This document shows positions 1-8,700 of a DNA stretch of 64,000 bases, one piece after another (position 1 is the first letter of the stretch; the number at the start of each line of letters is the position of its first letter). The notes under the pieces are model-generated. The model made no database searches and was not told the DNA's origin. It was given only the letters and a program-made list of their open reading frames with translations. The translations under genes were made by a program, and so were the position numbers. This stretch comes from Candidatus Rokuibacteriota bacterium (GTDB lineage Bacteria; Methylomirabilota; Methylomirabilia; Rokubacteriales; CSP1-6), in NCBI GenBank assembly GCA_003220435.1, contig QHSL01000083.1, positions 1 through 64,000 on the forward strand, in the 5' to 3' direction.

Positions 1-840
1 GATTTTGTCGACGTAAACGGCGGCCCGTCGGTACAAGTCACTAACGCTCACGCCGTAGCTCATCAGCCCCCCGTGTTCCACAAATTCTTCTGCGCCGTAT
101 GTCGCCGGTAGCCGGTTCTTTACCGCCAGGTCGGCCATCTGTCTTCGCTGAGAAATGAGGACGGGGGCTCCAAGCACGATGACTGCGTCAGCACGCCCCT
201 TGCTCGCTTCTCGGAATGCAGTCTCAATATCCTTGGGACCTCGTATGTCTAGATATTGAAGCTGTACCTTGAGTGTCCTGGCAGCGAATTCTGTCTCTCT
301 TAACGCTAGTGCATTGCCCGGCGTGGTCGAATCGCCGAAGACGGCCACGCGGGAGAGCTTGGGAACTACTTCCTTCAGCAGTTCCAAGCGTTTTCCGCTT
401 AGCTCGGGAGCCAAGGTAGACAAGCCTGTCATGTTCCCGCCCGGACGCGCAAGGCTCGCGACAAACCCGCTGCCCACAGGATCGTTAGTTTGCGCCATGA
501 CAATGGGAATCGTGGTTGTTACTTTCTTCGCAGCGCCGCTTGATGTCGAGCCCCCGGTGACGATGATCTCCACATTGAGACGCACCAGCTCGGCCGCAAG
601 AACGGGCAGTCGATCGAATTTTCCCTCTGCCCATCGCCACTCAATGACAATGTTCTCTCCTTCAACGTAGCCAAGCTCGTGCAGCCCTCGCCGGAACGCC
701 TCAATGCGGCTTCTTTCTGTGAAAGCGGAGGTGGCTCCCAAGAATCCTATCCGAGGAACTTTCCCCGCTTGCTGCCCCTCAACCGCGAGCGGCGCAAGAA
801 GGCTGACAGCGAGAGCGGCCGCGAGCCCGACCAACCGCAT
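1..840 (-). CDS. ABC transporter substrate-binding protein (PF04392 family), C-terminus beyond window edge
   Basis: An open frame of 280 codons runs from ATG 838-840 leftward off the window. It begins with a Sec signal peptide (MRLVGLAAALAVSLLAPLAV, cleaved near EGQQAG) followed by the periplasmic binding-protein fold of the PF04392 family (PRIGFLG, FRRGLHELGYVEGENI, TGGSTSS, ARPGGNMTGL, LSGKRLELLKE). Members bind small ligands in the periplasm for an ABC importer; the ligand is unknown and no permease or ATPase is in view. It is a paralogue of the next gene, sharing its domain order and 5' region. Its base composition is clearly lower in GC than the rest of the window, suggesting more recent acquisition. 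Roughly the last 40 residues are missing. Confidence 0.88.
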   Translation of the reverse strand, partial: MRLVGLAAALAVSLLAPLAVEGQQAGKVPRIGFLGATSAFTERSRIEAFRRGLHELGYVEGENIVIEWRWAEGKFDRLPVLAAELVRLNVEIIVTGGSTSSGAAKKVTTTIPIVMAQTNDPVGSGFVASLARPGGNMTGLSTLAPELSGKRLELLKEVVPKLSRVAVFGDSTTPGNALALRETEFAARTLKVQLQYLDIRGPKDIETAFREASKGRADAVIVLGAPVLISQRRQMADLAVKNRLPATYGAEEFVEHGGLMSYGVSVSDLYRRAAVYVDKI

Positions 841-841
841 G

Positions 842-862
842 CTGCCGGGGAGTCTAGCCGAA
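842..862 (-). promoter_or_regulatory. Conserved 5' box with TAGACT -10-like element
   Basis: A 21-bp segment directly before the start codon at 840 is identical to 1886-1906 before the paralogous gene. It contains TAGACT (851-856, minus strand) 10 nt from the ATG and no Shine-Dalgarno sequence. Similarity continues, with mismatches, for about 40 more bases in both copies, so the promoter was probably duplicated together with the gene. Confidence 0.5.
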
Positions 863-909
863 GACCACGATGCGTGCCAGCGCCCCGGCCGAGGGCACCG
901 GGGCGCGCG

Positions 910-1884
910 CTATTCGATCACCTGATCCGCCCGCAGCAGCAGCGTTTGCGGGATCGTCAACCCGAGAGCCTTCGCGGTCTTCATATTGATCACCAACTCG
1001 AACTTCGTCGGCTGTTCGACGGGGAGGTCGGCGGGCTTTGTACCTTTGAGGATTTTGTCCACGTGGCTCGCGGCGCGTGTCACGAGAGCGTCGAGATCAG
1101 GCCCGTAGCTCAAGAAGCCACCGACGCGTACCCACGGTCCCCAACCAGTCACGAGGGGAATCCGCTGCTTGCTGACGAACTCCAGGATGCGGGAGCGGCT
1201 GAGGTTCATGAATCGCGAGGAGACAACCATCAACGCCTGGGCACGTGCGCGTGTCACCGATTGAAAGGCTCCGTCGAAGTCCTCTGGGCGTCTGGCTTCG
1301 AGCGATTGAACGTGGATGCCAAGACGACGCGAGGCCGTCTCGATGTCGCGATACTCGCCGTCGGGATGCTCCGGGTTCCAGAGCACTGCGACGCGCGTCA
1401 GCGATGGAATCGCCTCTTTCAGAAACTGCAGCCTCTTGCCGGCAGTCTCTGAGGAGACAAACGCGACGCCAGTCAGGTTGCCGCCGGGCCGGCCGAAACT
1501 GGTGATCACTCCTGCCTCGACGGGGTCTTGACTGGTCAGCATCACGACCGGAGTCGTGCTCGTCGCATCCTTGACGAACGGCACCATGTCCCCTCCGAGG
1601 ACCACGATCACATCGGGCTTCAGCGATGCAACCTGGAGCGCCAGTTCGCGGACGCGCTCGGGGCGGCCTTCGGCAGAGCGATACTCGAACGCGAGGTTCC
1701 GGCCCTCGACATAGCCTAGATCGCGCAGACCTGAAACGAAGGCGGCCAGGTTGGGATCGGCGGCGGGGGTACCGAAGAGCAGCACGCCCACCCGCGCGAC
1801 TTTGCCTGTCTGCTGGGTCTCGGCGGCGAGCGGCGCAAGAACGAAGCTGAGAGTCAGAATAACTGCGAGCCCGATCGACCACAT
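910..1884 (-). CDS. ABC transporter substrate-binding protein (PF04392 family)
   Basis: This 324-residue periplasmic protein has a signal peptide (MWSIGLAVILTLSFVLAPLA, then AETQQTGKV) and the complete PF04392 fold: VARVGVLLFG, LGYVEGRNLAFEYR, ARPGGNLTGVAF, ETAGKRLQFLKEAIP, and the C-terminal KFELVINMKTAKALGLTIP with LLLRADQVIE. The frame is open to 1944, but ATG 1884 is preferred because it gives a proper signal peptide and places the shared TAGACT box 10 nt upstream, exactly as in the paralogue at 840. It is an orphan binding protein; substrate unknown. Only 69 nt separate its stop from the next paralogue's start, and that gap carries the second gene's promoter-like box. Confidence 0.88.
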   Translation of the reverse strand: MWSIGLAVILTLSFVLAPLAAETQQTGKVARVGVLLFGTPAADPNLAAFVSGLRDLGYVEGRNLAFEYRSAEGRPERVRELALQVASLKPDVIVVLGGDMVPFVKDATSTTPVVMLTSQDPVEAGVITSFGRPGGNLTGVAFVSSETAGKRLQFLKEAIPSLTRVAVLWNPEHPDGEYRDIETASRRLGIHVQSLEARRPEDFDGAFQSVTRARAQALMVVSSRFMNLSRSRILEFVSKQRIPLVTGWGPWVRVGGFLSYGPDLDALVTRAASHVDKILKGTKPADLPVEQPTKFELVINMKTAKALGLTIPQTLLLRADQVIE

Positions 1885-1885
1885 C

Positions 1886-1906
1886 CTGCCGGGGAGTCTA
1901 GCCGAA
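1886..1906 (-). promoter_or_regulatory. Second copy of the TAGACT 5' box
   Basis: Identical over 21 bp to 842-862, with TAGACT at 1895-1900 on the minus strand, 10 nt before ATG 1884. Further upstream (1955-1975) the heptamer CTAGTGT occurs twice in direct orientation; its role is unknown. Confidence 0.5.
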
Positions 1907-2103
1907 CGCTCCGACGCGCACCAGCGCCCCCGCCGGGACTGCACCGGGGCGTCAGGTACTAGTGTGCGCTAGTGTAGGACTACGCGGCGAGTGCGAGGGT
2001 CCCCTCGAAGTGAGTGCTCAGGTTAGGGGTGCACTCGGGGTGCCTTTGGGCCCCCCCAAGCCCCCCGCCGCGGTTACGCGGTTGGGTGGTTTAGCGAAGG
2101 AAG

Positions 2104-2131
2104 CCGGCGCGTGGCGATCGCCACGCGCCGG
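2104..2131. terminator. 28-bp perfect palindrome, candidate terminator of the FecR gene
   Basis: A perfect palindrome centred on GATC lies 26 nt past the stop of the leftward FecR gene. As RNA it would form a 12-bp all-but-uninterrupted GC stem with a four-base loop. There is no clear T-run after it, so it could equally be a protein-binding site or an mRNA-stabilising hairpin. Confidence 0.5.
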
Positions 2132-2157
2132 AGTTGTGTTCGCGGCTGCTTCGTCGC

Positions 2158-3189
2158 CTACTTCTTGATCGTCGTGGCGCTCACGTTGGCGTGCGCGTTG
2201 ACGATCGGCACGACGGACACCGGCGGCCTGACGACGACGGCCACGCTCGCGACCGTGTGGCTCGCGCTCGAGGTGCTCCCGCCACCGGCGCTCACGCTCT
2301 TGCCCGACTCCCCATTTGCGGTGACACTGGCGCCGGGGCTCGCGTGCTCCTTACCGCCGTGGCCGGCGCCGCTGTTCCCGGTGCTGGTCGTGCTCGGCGT
2401 GCTGCCGGCGTCGGCGGTGCTCGACGTGCTCGCGCTGCTGGGCGGGTTCGTCGGCGTGGTCTTCTCGCCGCTGGCGTCGCTCGAGGTGTTTGTCGCCTGC
2501 ACGGCCGGCTCGATGCTCGCGGTGCGCGCGGTGGTCGGGACGGTCCGGAACTGCGACGTGAGCCGCGCAGCGTCGTCCGGTGTGATGATGGTCGGACGCG
2601 ACAGCGGCGAGGCGCCGGTCACCGTGAGCGACTGACGCACGGCGACGTCCACGGCGAGCCCGACGGGCCGGCCTGTTCCAGCGTCGAGTCGTGTCACGTC
2701 CACCAGGCCGCGGAGCACGGTGATGGTCGACCGGACGGTGTTGCCCGGCCACACTTCGGCGATGCCCACGGTCCCGCGGACGGCGGTGACCGCGTTCGGC
2801 GTTCTGATCTCCACGATCTCGCCTGGATTCATCTTCGCCTTCGAGACCGCCACCGCGATCCGGCCCGTGGAGAGCTCGACCGTGGAGACCCCGGGCGCCT
2901 CGGTGATGGTGACGACCGAGCGCTCGCGCGCGGTGATGGTGGCCTTGCCTCCCAGCAAGACCCGGACGATCGACTGATCGCCTGTCGTGATCCGATCCCG
3001 CAGGAAGACCTCGTCCCTGAACCGGAGCTGCTGCGGCTGCGCGAGCGCGACGCGCGCGACCGTCGCCGTGCCTTCGACGTTCGTCACAACGCCGACCGGC
3101 GGCTCCGGCGCGCTGACCGAGAGCGCCAGCGCGCAGACCACGACGCTGACCATCGATGCGGTCAGGGCGATCCGCGGTGCGAGAACCAT
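2158..3189 (-). CDS. FecR-domain secreted protein
   Basis: A 343-residue protein with an N-terminal signal or anchor segment (residues 5-27) and a FecR domain at about 35-165: VTNVEGTATVARV, LRFRDEVFLRDRITTGDQSIVRVLLGG, ITEAPGVSTVELSTGRIAV and IRTPNAVTAVRGT. The last third (about 230-343) is low-complexity Ser/Thr/Gly-rich and probably extended. Stand-alone FecR proteins outside iron-siderophore loci are usually periplasmic or surface proteins of unknown role; no sigma-factor/TonB partner is present here, so iron signalling should not be assumed. The start is supported by an AGGAGG sequence 6 nt before the ATG. The gene is divergent from the amidohydrolase gene. Confidence 0.85.
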   Translation of the reverse strand: MVLAPRIALTASMVSVVVCALALSVSAPEPPVGVVTNVEGTATVARVALAQPQQLRFRDEVFLRDRITTGDQSIVRVLLGGKATITARERSVVTITEAPGVSTVELSTGRIAVAVSKAKMNPGEIVEIRTPNAVTAVRGTVGIAEVWPGNTVRSTITVLRGLVDVTRLDAGTGRPVGLAVDVAVRQSLTVTGASPLSRPTIITPDDAARLTSQFRTVPTTARTASIEPAVQATNTSSDASGEKTTPTNPPSSASTSSTADAGSTPSTTSTGNSGAGHGGKEHASPGASVTANGESGKSVSAGGGSTSSASHTVASVAVVVRPPVSVVPIVNAHANVSATTIKK

Positions 3190-3392
3190 AGTGTTCCTCC
3201 TCGGGATTTCGGGAATCTGCGGCGATGAAGGCGGCGGAGGAAAATGGGAGCAAGCGCGGGCCAGCGATTTCCGGATTCGCGATTCGCCGGAGGTGAGCGT
3301 TCTCGTACAGTTGGTCGCCGCGCGAAAGCGCGCCCCCGGTGGTATTCGCGCCGGACCGGTACGAAGTCGGCGCCCTGGCTCGGGTCGCGCCG

Positions 3393-3404
3393 CATTCCGG
3401 AATG
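3393..3404. promoter_or_regulatory. Palindrome CATTCCGGAATG abutting the amidohydrolase promoter
   Basis: A perfect 12-bp palindrome that ends at the base before the -35 hexamer proposed below. The position suits an operator for a dimeric regulator, but no regulator gene is adjacent, so this rests on geometry alone. Confidence 0.35.
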
Positions 3405-3433
3405 TTGCGTTCGTGGAGCAGTGGGACTACGCT
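3405..3433 (+). promoter_or_regulatory. Promoter of the amidohydrolase unit
   Basis: TTGCGT (3405-3410) and TACGCT (3428-3433) are spaced by 17 bp, a sigma-70-like layout. A leader of about 30 nt follows, with the ribosome-binding sequence AAAGGAG before ATG 3473. This is one of the few leadered units in the window. Confidence 0.5.
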
Positions 3434-3472
3434 CGCCATCACTCGCGACTTCGCGATCGTAAAGGAGCCGTC

Positions 3473-4606
3473 ATGGTGCTCAACGTGATGTCGGCAGACA
3501 GCCACATGGATCTCATCTACCTGCCGCCGGACACCTTCACCTCGCGCATGGCGTCGACGTGGCGCGAGCGCGTGCCGCACGTCGTCGAGCGCGAGGGGCG
3601 CAAGATGTGGATCTCCGGCGACGCCGTGCTCGGCCCCTGGGGCTTCTACGGTCCCGGCGTGACCGGCGGACGGCGCGGCCGCATCCTGGCCGACGCCGGC
3701 TTCGCCTCGGGCAAGCAGACCCGGCCGTCCAATCCCGTCGAGCGGCGCGAGGATCAAGACCGTGACGGTGTCCAGGCCGAGGTGATCTACGGGATCATCG
3801 GGATCTCGCGTGGGCTCTTCACGCACAGCGGGATCGCCGATCACGAGACCCTGGCGGCGGTCTACCGCGCGTACAACGACTACATCGCCGACTTCAACCG
3901 GACCCAGCCCGGCCGCTTCTTCGGCCTCGGCTGCTTGCCCAACCACGACGCGCGGGCGGCCGCCGACGAGCTGCGCCACTGCGCGGAGCTCGGCCTGCAC
4001 GGCGCGGTTTTCGTTCCGTGGGGCTCGAAGATGCCGGTGTGGCATGAGATGTGGGAACCGATGTGGTCCGCCGCCGAAGAGACGGGCCTGGTCGTGTCGT
4101 TCCACGTATTCGAGGGCGGCGCCGCGACGGTGGGCTATGCGGTGCAGGGCGTCCAGAACGCCGCGTCCTCCGGCTCGTGGACCGTCGTCGCGCCGCTCCA
4201 GATGGACGAGATCTGCGCCTCGGTGATCCTCTCCGGCGTCTGCGAGCGCCACCCGAAGCTCACGCTGGTCCTCGGCGAGAGCGGGATCGGCTGGCTGCCG
4301 TACATGCTCGAGCGTCTCGACGACACCTACGAGGAGCGGCTCGCCGACGACCTCGGGCTCAAGCTCCCGCCGAGCGCGTACTTCAAGCGTCAGATGTACG
4401 CGACCTTCCAGAAGGACTTCCACGGGGTGCGGGCGATGGCCGAGATCGCGCCCGACAACGTCATGTGGGGCTCGGACTATCCGCACCGCGACGGCACGTG
4501 GCCGTTCTCGCAGAAGGCGATCGAGGAGCAGTTCCGCGGCGTCGATCCCGCGATCCAGCGGAAGATGCTCTGGGAGAACGCGCGGCGGCTCTATCGCATC
4601 GCCTAG
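3473..4606 (+). CDS. Amidohydrolase family protein (PF04909, amidohydrolase-2)
   Basis: A 377-residue cytoplasmic TIM-barrel hydrolase or decarboxylase. The N-terminal SADSHMD (D9, H11) is the family's metal-binding motif; His211 in SFHVFEGG and Asp335 in MWGSDYPHRDGTWP are the other conserved metal-site residues, and LVLGESGIGWLPYMLERLD is typical of the 'predicted metal-dependent hydrolase of the TIM-barrel fold' group. Members act on aromatic or alicyclic acids, but the substrate cannot be read from the sequence. ATG 3473 is chosen over upstream in-frame codons because AAAGGAG precedes it and SADSHMD should be near the N-terminus. It heads a rightward run with a methyltransferase and a tautomerase. 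Confidence 0.88.
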   Translation: MVLNVMSADSHMDLIYLPPDTFTSRMASTWRERVPHVVEREGRKMWISGDAVLGPWGFYGPGVTGGRRGRILADAGFASGKQTRPSNPVERREDQDRDGVQAEVIYGIIGISRGLFTHSGIADHETLAAVYRAYNDYIADFNRTQPGRFFGLGCLPNHDARAAADELRHCAELGLHGAVFVPWGSKMPVWHEMWEPMWSAAEETGLVVSFHVFEGGAATVGYAVQGVQNAASSGSWTVVAPLQMDEICASVILSGVCERHPKLTLVLGESGIGWLPYMLERLDDTYEERLADDLGLKLPPSAYFKRQMYATFQKDFHGVRAMAEIAPDNVMWGSDYPHRDGTWPFSQKAIEEQFRGVDPAIQRKMLWENARRLYRIA

Positions 4607-4608
4607 CG

Positions 4609-5367
4609 ATGCGGGAGAGCCGACGCCGGCGCGAGATCCAGGACTACTACCTGGGAATCTCCGCCGACGAGATCACCTCGCACCTGACGCCAGCGTCCTT
4701 CGACCTGTGGGAGTCGGTCGCCCGTTACCAGCGCGAGCTCCAGCTCGGCGCGCGCTGGCTCGAGGTCGGCGGCGGCACGGGCGACCTGGCGGCGGCGGCG
4801 CTGGAGCGTGGCTACGACGTCCTGATGACCGACGTCGAGGTCACGCTCCTCGACATGGCCGCGCGGCGGCACCCGAAGCTCCAGACCCGGCTGCAGCACG
4901 CCGACTTGTTCGACCCGGACGATCTCGGCGCCGTCGCGGCGCGCGGGCCGTTCTCGATCGTCACGGCGGTCGGGGCGGTGCTCAATCACGCCCGCGACCG
5001 GCGCGCGCTCGTACGGGGCTTCGAGCATCTGGTTGCGCTCGGCGACACGAGCTCGCTCATCGTGGTCGACCTGATGCTGAGCGAGATGTTTCCGGGACAC
5101 CCGCCGTCGGTCTGGGCCGACTTCCTCCACGTCCTGCCCGGGCTCGACATGCTGGCACGACTGATCAGGTCATCGGGGCTCCTCGTACTCGAGGCGCACT
5201 CGCTCTACCACCGCTATTCGCCGACGTCGACCTTCGACCAGGAGTTCGACGAGCGGATGCTGCGGCTCTTCTTCCACAAATCCCCCGCCGCCGGCGCCCG
5301 AGTGGCACGACGCGAGGCGGGCGCGCGGCCGCCGGCGCCTTGCCCCGGCGGCCGCCCGCTGCCATAA
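4609..5367 (+). CDS. Class I SAM-dependent methyltransferase
   Basis: A 252-residue protein with the SAM-binding motif I at 50-60 (WLEVGGGTGDL), an acidic end of strand 2 (LMTDVE) and motif IV-like TAVGAVLNHA. The start ATG is 3 nt after the amidohydrolase stop, so the two are probably co-translated. The C-terminal 25 residues are Ala/Pro/Arg-rich and may be unstructured. The substrate is unknown. Confidence 0.8.
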   Translation: MRESRRRREIQDYYLGISADEITSHLTPASFDLWESVARYQRELQLGARWLEVGGGTGDLAAAALERGYDVLMTDVEVTLLDMAARRHPKLQTRLQHADLFDPDDLGAVAARGPFSIVTAVGAVLNHARDRRALVRGFEHLVALGDTSSLIVVDLMLSEMFPGHPPSVWADFLHVLPGLDMLARLIRSSGLLVLEAHSLYHRYSPTSTFDQEFDERMLRLFFHKSPAAGARVARREAGARPPAPCPGGRPLP

Positions 5368-5426
5368 TCCGGGCCACGACGCGCGACGCGCGCGCCGAAA
5401 CGGATCCACCAGCAAGGAGAGAAGCC

Positions 5427-5609
5427 ATGCCGAACATCACGATCCAGTGGTACGCCGGACGCACCGACCAGCAGAAGCGTGAGATCACCGCGGCCATCAC
5501 CGACGCCATGGTGAAGATCGGAAAGACCACCGCCGATCAGGTCCACATCGTGTTCCAGGACGTCGAGCGCTCGAACTGGGGCGTCAACGGCAAGCTGGCC
5601 AGCGACTAG
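5427..5609 (+). CDS. 4-oxalocrotonate tautomerase family protein
   Basis: A 60-residue protein of the usual 4-OT length. After removal of the initiator Met it begins with the catalytic Pro1 (PNITIQWYAGR), followed by the Arg of GRTDQQK and a DQVHIVFQDVERSNWG C-terminal half, as in the family. Such enzymes tautomerise 2-hydroxymuconate-like enol acids in aromatic ring-cleavage pathways; the amidohydrolase two genes upstream would fit the same kind of pathway, but this is inference. It has a strong ribosome-binding site (AAGGAG, 7 nt before ATG) and a CATAAT hexamer at 5363-5368 that could be its own -10. Confidence 0.88.
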   Translation: MPNITIQWYAGRTDQQKREITAAITDAMVKIGKTTADQVHIVFQDVERSNWGVNGKLASD

Positions 5610-5623
5610 GAGGCAATCGCCCG

Positions 5624-5736
5624 ATGGATTCGCGCCTGCGCGCCTTCTCGGTCGCGCCTTCCCCTCGAGCCCGACGCTGATCACTCTCCAGCGCTCCATG
5701 GTGGAGGCGCTCACCGCCGGGAGCGTCAAAGGGTGA
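5624..5736 (+). pseudogene. Possible short frameshifted coding remnant
   Basis: AGGAGG at 5608-5613 is followed 10 nt later by ATG 5624 and the codons MDSRLRAF; that frame stops at 5680. A second frame continues with protein-like sequence (LGRAFPSSPTLITLQRS, then MVEALTAGSVKG) to a TGA at 5734-5736, which overlaps the GTG start of the next gene. One indel would join the two into a peptide of about 37 residues. It may be a remnant, a real small protein with a sequencing error, or chance. Confidence 0.25.
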
Positions 5737-8700
5737 GGTGCCCAGCGTGCCAGCACGACAACCCGGAGGGCGCGCGCTTCTGTAACGCCTGCGGGGTGAG
5801 GCTCGGGGCTCCGGCCCCCGCCGCGCCCCAGATGTACACGCCCCTCCACCTGGCCGAGAAGATCCTGACCTCCCGCGCCGCGATGGTCGGCGAGCGCAAG
5901 CAGGTCACGGTGCTCTTCGCCGATCTCAAGAGCTCGATGGAGCTCCTCGTCGATCGCGACCCCGAAGAGGCGCGGCGGCTCCTCGACGCGGTCGTCGAGC
6001 ACATGATGGAGGCGGTCCATCGCTACGAGGGCACCGTCAACCAGATCATGGGCGACGGGATCATGGCGCTCTTCGGCGCGCCGCTCGCGCTCGAGGACCA
6101 CGCCATGCGCGCCTGCTTCGCGGCGCTCCGGATGCAGGAGACCGTCGGGCGCTATGCCGAGCAGATCCAGCGCGCCGAGGGGATCTCCCTCAAGATCCGC
6201 ATCGGGCTCAACTCCGGCGAGGTCGTCGTGAAGTCGATTGGCGGCGATCTCAAGATGGAGTACACGGCGGTCGGCCAGACCACGCACCTGGCGGCGCGGA
6301 TGGAGCAGATGGCCGATCCCGGCTCCGTGCTGATCTCGCCGAGCACGCTGCGGCTCGCCGAAGGATCCGTGCAGGTCACCCCCCTGGGGGCACGGGCGAT
6401 CAAGGGTCTCGACGCGCCCATCGAGGTGTGCGAGCTTGTCGGCGGCGCGCCCACCCGATCGCGGCTCCGCCCGGCCGCCGCCCGCCAGCTCTCGCCCTTC
6501 GTCGGGCGCACCGCCGAGCTCGACCGGCTGCACGCGCTGCTCGAGCTCGCCGAGGCCGGATCGGGGCAGGTCGCCGCGATCACGGCCGAGGCGGGCGTCG
6601 GCAAGACACGCCTGGTCTACGAGTTCCTCCGGTCGCCGCACACCGGGGCGTGGCGGATCCTCGAAGGGCGGTCGCTCTCGTACGAGCGCGCGGCCTCGTA
6701 TTTGCCCGTGATCGAGCTGCTGCGGACCTACTTCGAGCTCGACGCGCTCGATCCGGTCGTGCGGGTGGCCGAGAAGGTGATCACGACGGTGCGCGCGCTC
6801 GACCCCGCGCTCGAGGACGCCATCGCGCCGATCCTGTCGCTGCTCGACGCGCTGCCACTCGACGATCCGTTCCGCTCGCTCAACGCCCGCGAGCGGCGCG
6901 GGCGGGTCCTCGACTCGCTCACCCAGCTGATGCGGAAGGAGTCCGATCGCGCGCCGCTCATGCTGGTGCTCGAGGACCTCCAGTGGGTGGACACCGAGAC
7001 CCAGGCGTTCCTCGACGCGCTCTTCGAAAAACTCTCGACCGCGCGCCTCCTGCTCCTGGTCGACCACCGGCCCGAGCACCAGCTCGGCTGGGAGGACCAG
7101 CCCGGCTTCACCCGGCTCCCGCTCGAGCCGTTGGTGCCCGCTGACGCCGACGCGCTGCTCCGGGCGCTGCTCGGCGAGGACCGCTCGCTGCGACCGCTCC
7201 GGGAGCTAGTGATCCAGCGATCCACCGGCAACCCGTTCTTCCTCGAGGAGATCGTCCGGACCCTCGTCGAGACGCACGTGCTCGCCGGCGCGCGTGGCGC
7301 CCACCGGCTCGCCACCGAGCTCGGGACCCTCCAGGTGCCGGCGACGGTGCAGGCCGTCCTCGCCGCCCGCATCGACCGGCTCCCGCACGACGAGAAGGTC
7401 CTGCTCCAGGCGGCGGCGGTGATCGGCGCTGACGTGCCGCAGGCGTTGCTCGAGGCGATCACCGACGCGCCGGGGCAGGCGATCGGGGGCGTGCTCGCCA
7501 GCCTGCAGGCCGCGGGCTTCCTCTACGAGGCGATCCTCTTCCCCGACGTCGTCTATCGCTTCAAGAACGCCCTCACGCGCGACGTCGCCTACGAGAGCCT
7601 GCTGCGCGAGCAGCGCCGTCGCCTCCACGGACGGATCGTGGAGGCGATCGAGGCGCTCTACCACGACCGCCAGTCGAGCCTGATCGACCAGCTCGCCTAT
7701 CACGCCTCGCGCGGCGAGGAGTGGGCCAAGGCGCTGGCGTACAACCAGCAGGTTGGCACGCGAGCGGCCTTGCACGCGGCGAACGCCGAGGCGGTCCGGG
7801 CCTTCCAGGACGCGCTCGCGGCGCTCCGACACCTGCCCTCGACGCGCGAGACGCTCGAGCAAGCCGTCGACATCCGTCTGGAGCTGCGCCCGCCGCTTCT
7901 CCAGCTCGGCCGACTCGAGGAGGTCCTCGCGGTCTCGCGCGAGGCTGAACGACTGGCGACGGAGCTCGGCGACGAGCCGCGGCTGGCCCGCGTCTACACG
8001 TACCTCGTGAACTACCACTACCTGAAGGGCGAGACGCGCCAGGCCATCGAGTACGGCGAGCGCTGTCTCGCCGCCGGACGCGTCACCGGCGACCAGGCGC
8101 TCCAGGGCCTCGCGCGCCAGTACCTGGGCCAGAGCTACCACGCGCAGGGCGACTACGCGCGCGCCGAGAGCACCCTACGCGAGAACCTCGAGGGCTCGAC
8201 GCGCGCCCAGGCCACGACCTCGTACGTCGCGTCGTGCGGCTGGCTCGCCTTCAGCCTCGCCGATCGCGGCGCCTTCGACGCGGCCAACACGTACCTGGCC
8301 GAGGCGCAGCGCGCGGCCGCGACGACGCACCACGCCTACAGCGAGGTGATCGCCTGGACCCTCACCGGCCTGGTCTGGATTCGACGAGGACGTCTGGCGC
8401 GCGCGGTGATTCCGCTCGAGCGCGGGCTCGAAGCCTGCCGCCGCAAGCACCTCACGGTGTGGCAGCCGATTCCGTTATCGCTGCTCGGGCTCGCGTTCGT
8501 CCGCATGGGGCACGTGAACGAGGGGTTGCGCCTCCTCGAGGAAGGCGTGGCGTTGAGCCGCGAGCTGGGAATCCGCGCGTATCTCTCGGCGTGGCTCGTG
8601 AACCTCGCGGAGGGGCTGCTGGCGGCCGGCCGGGACGCACAGGCGCTCGAGGCGGCGGGCGAGGCGCTCGCCCTCGCGCGCGAATGTGGCGAGCGCGGCC

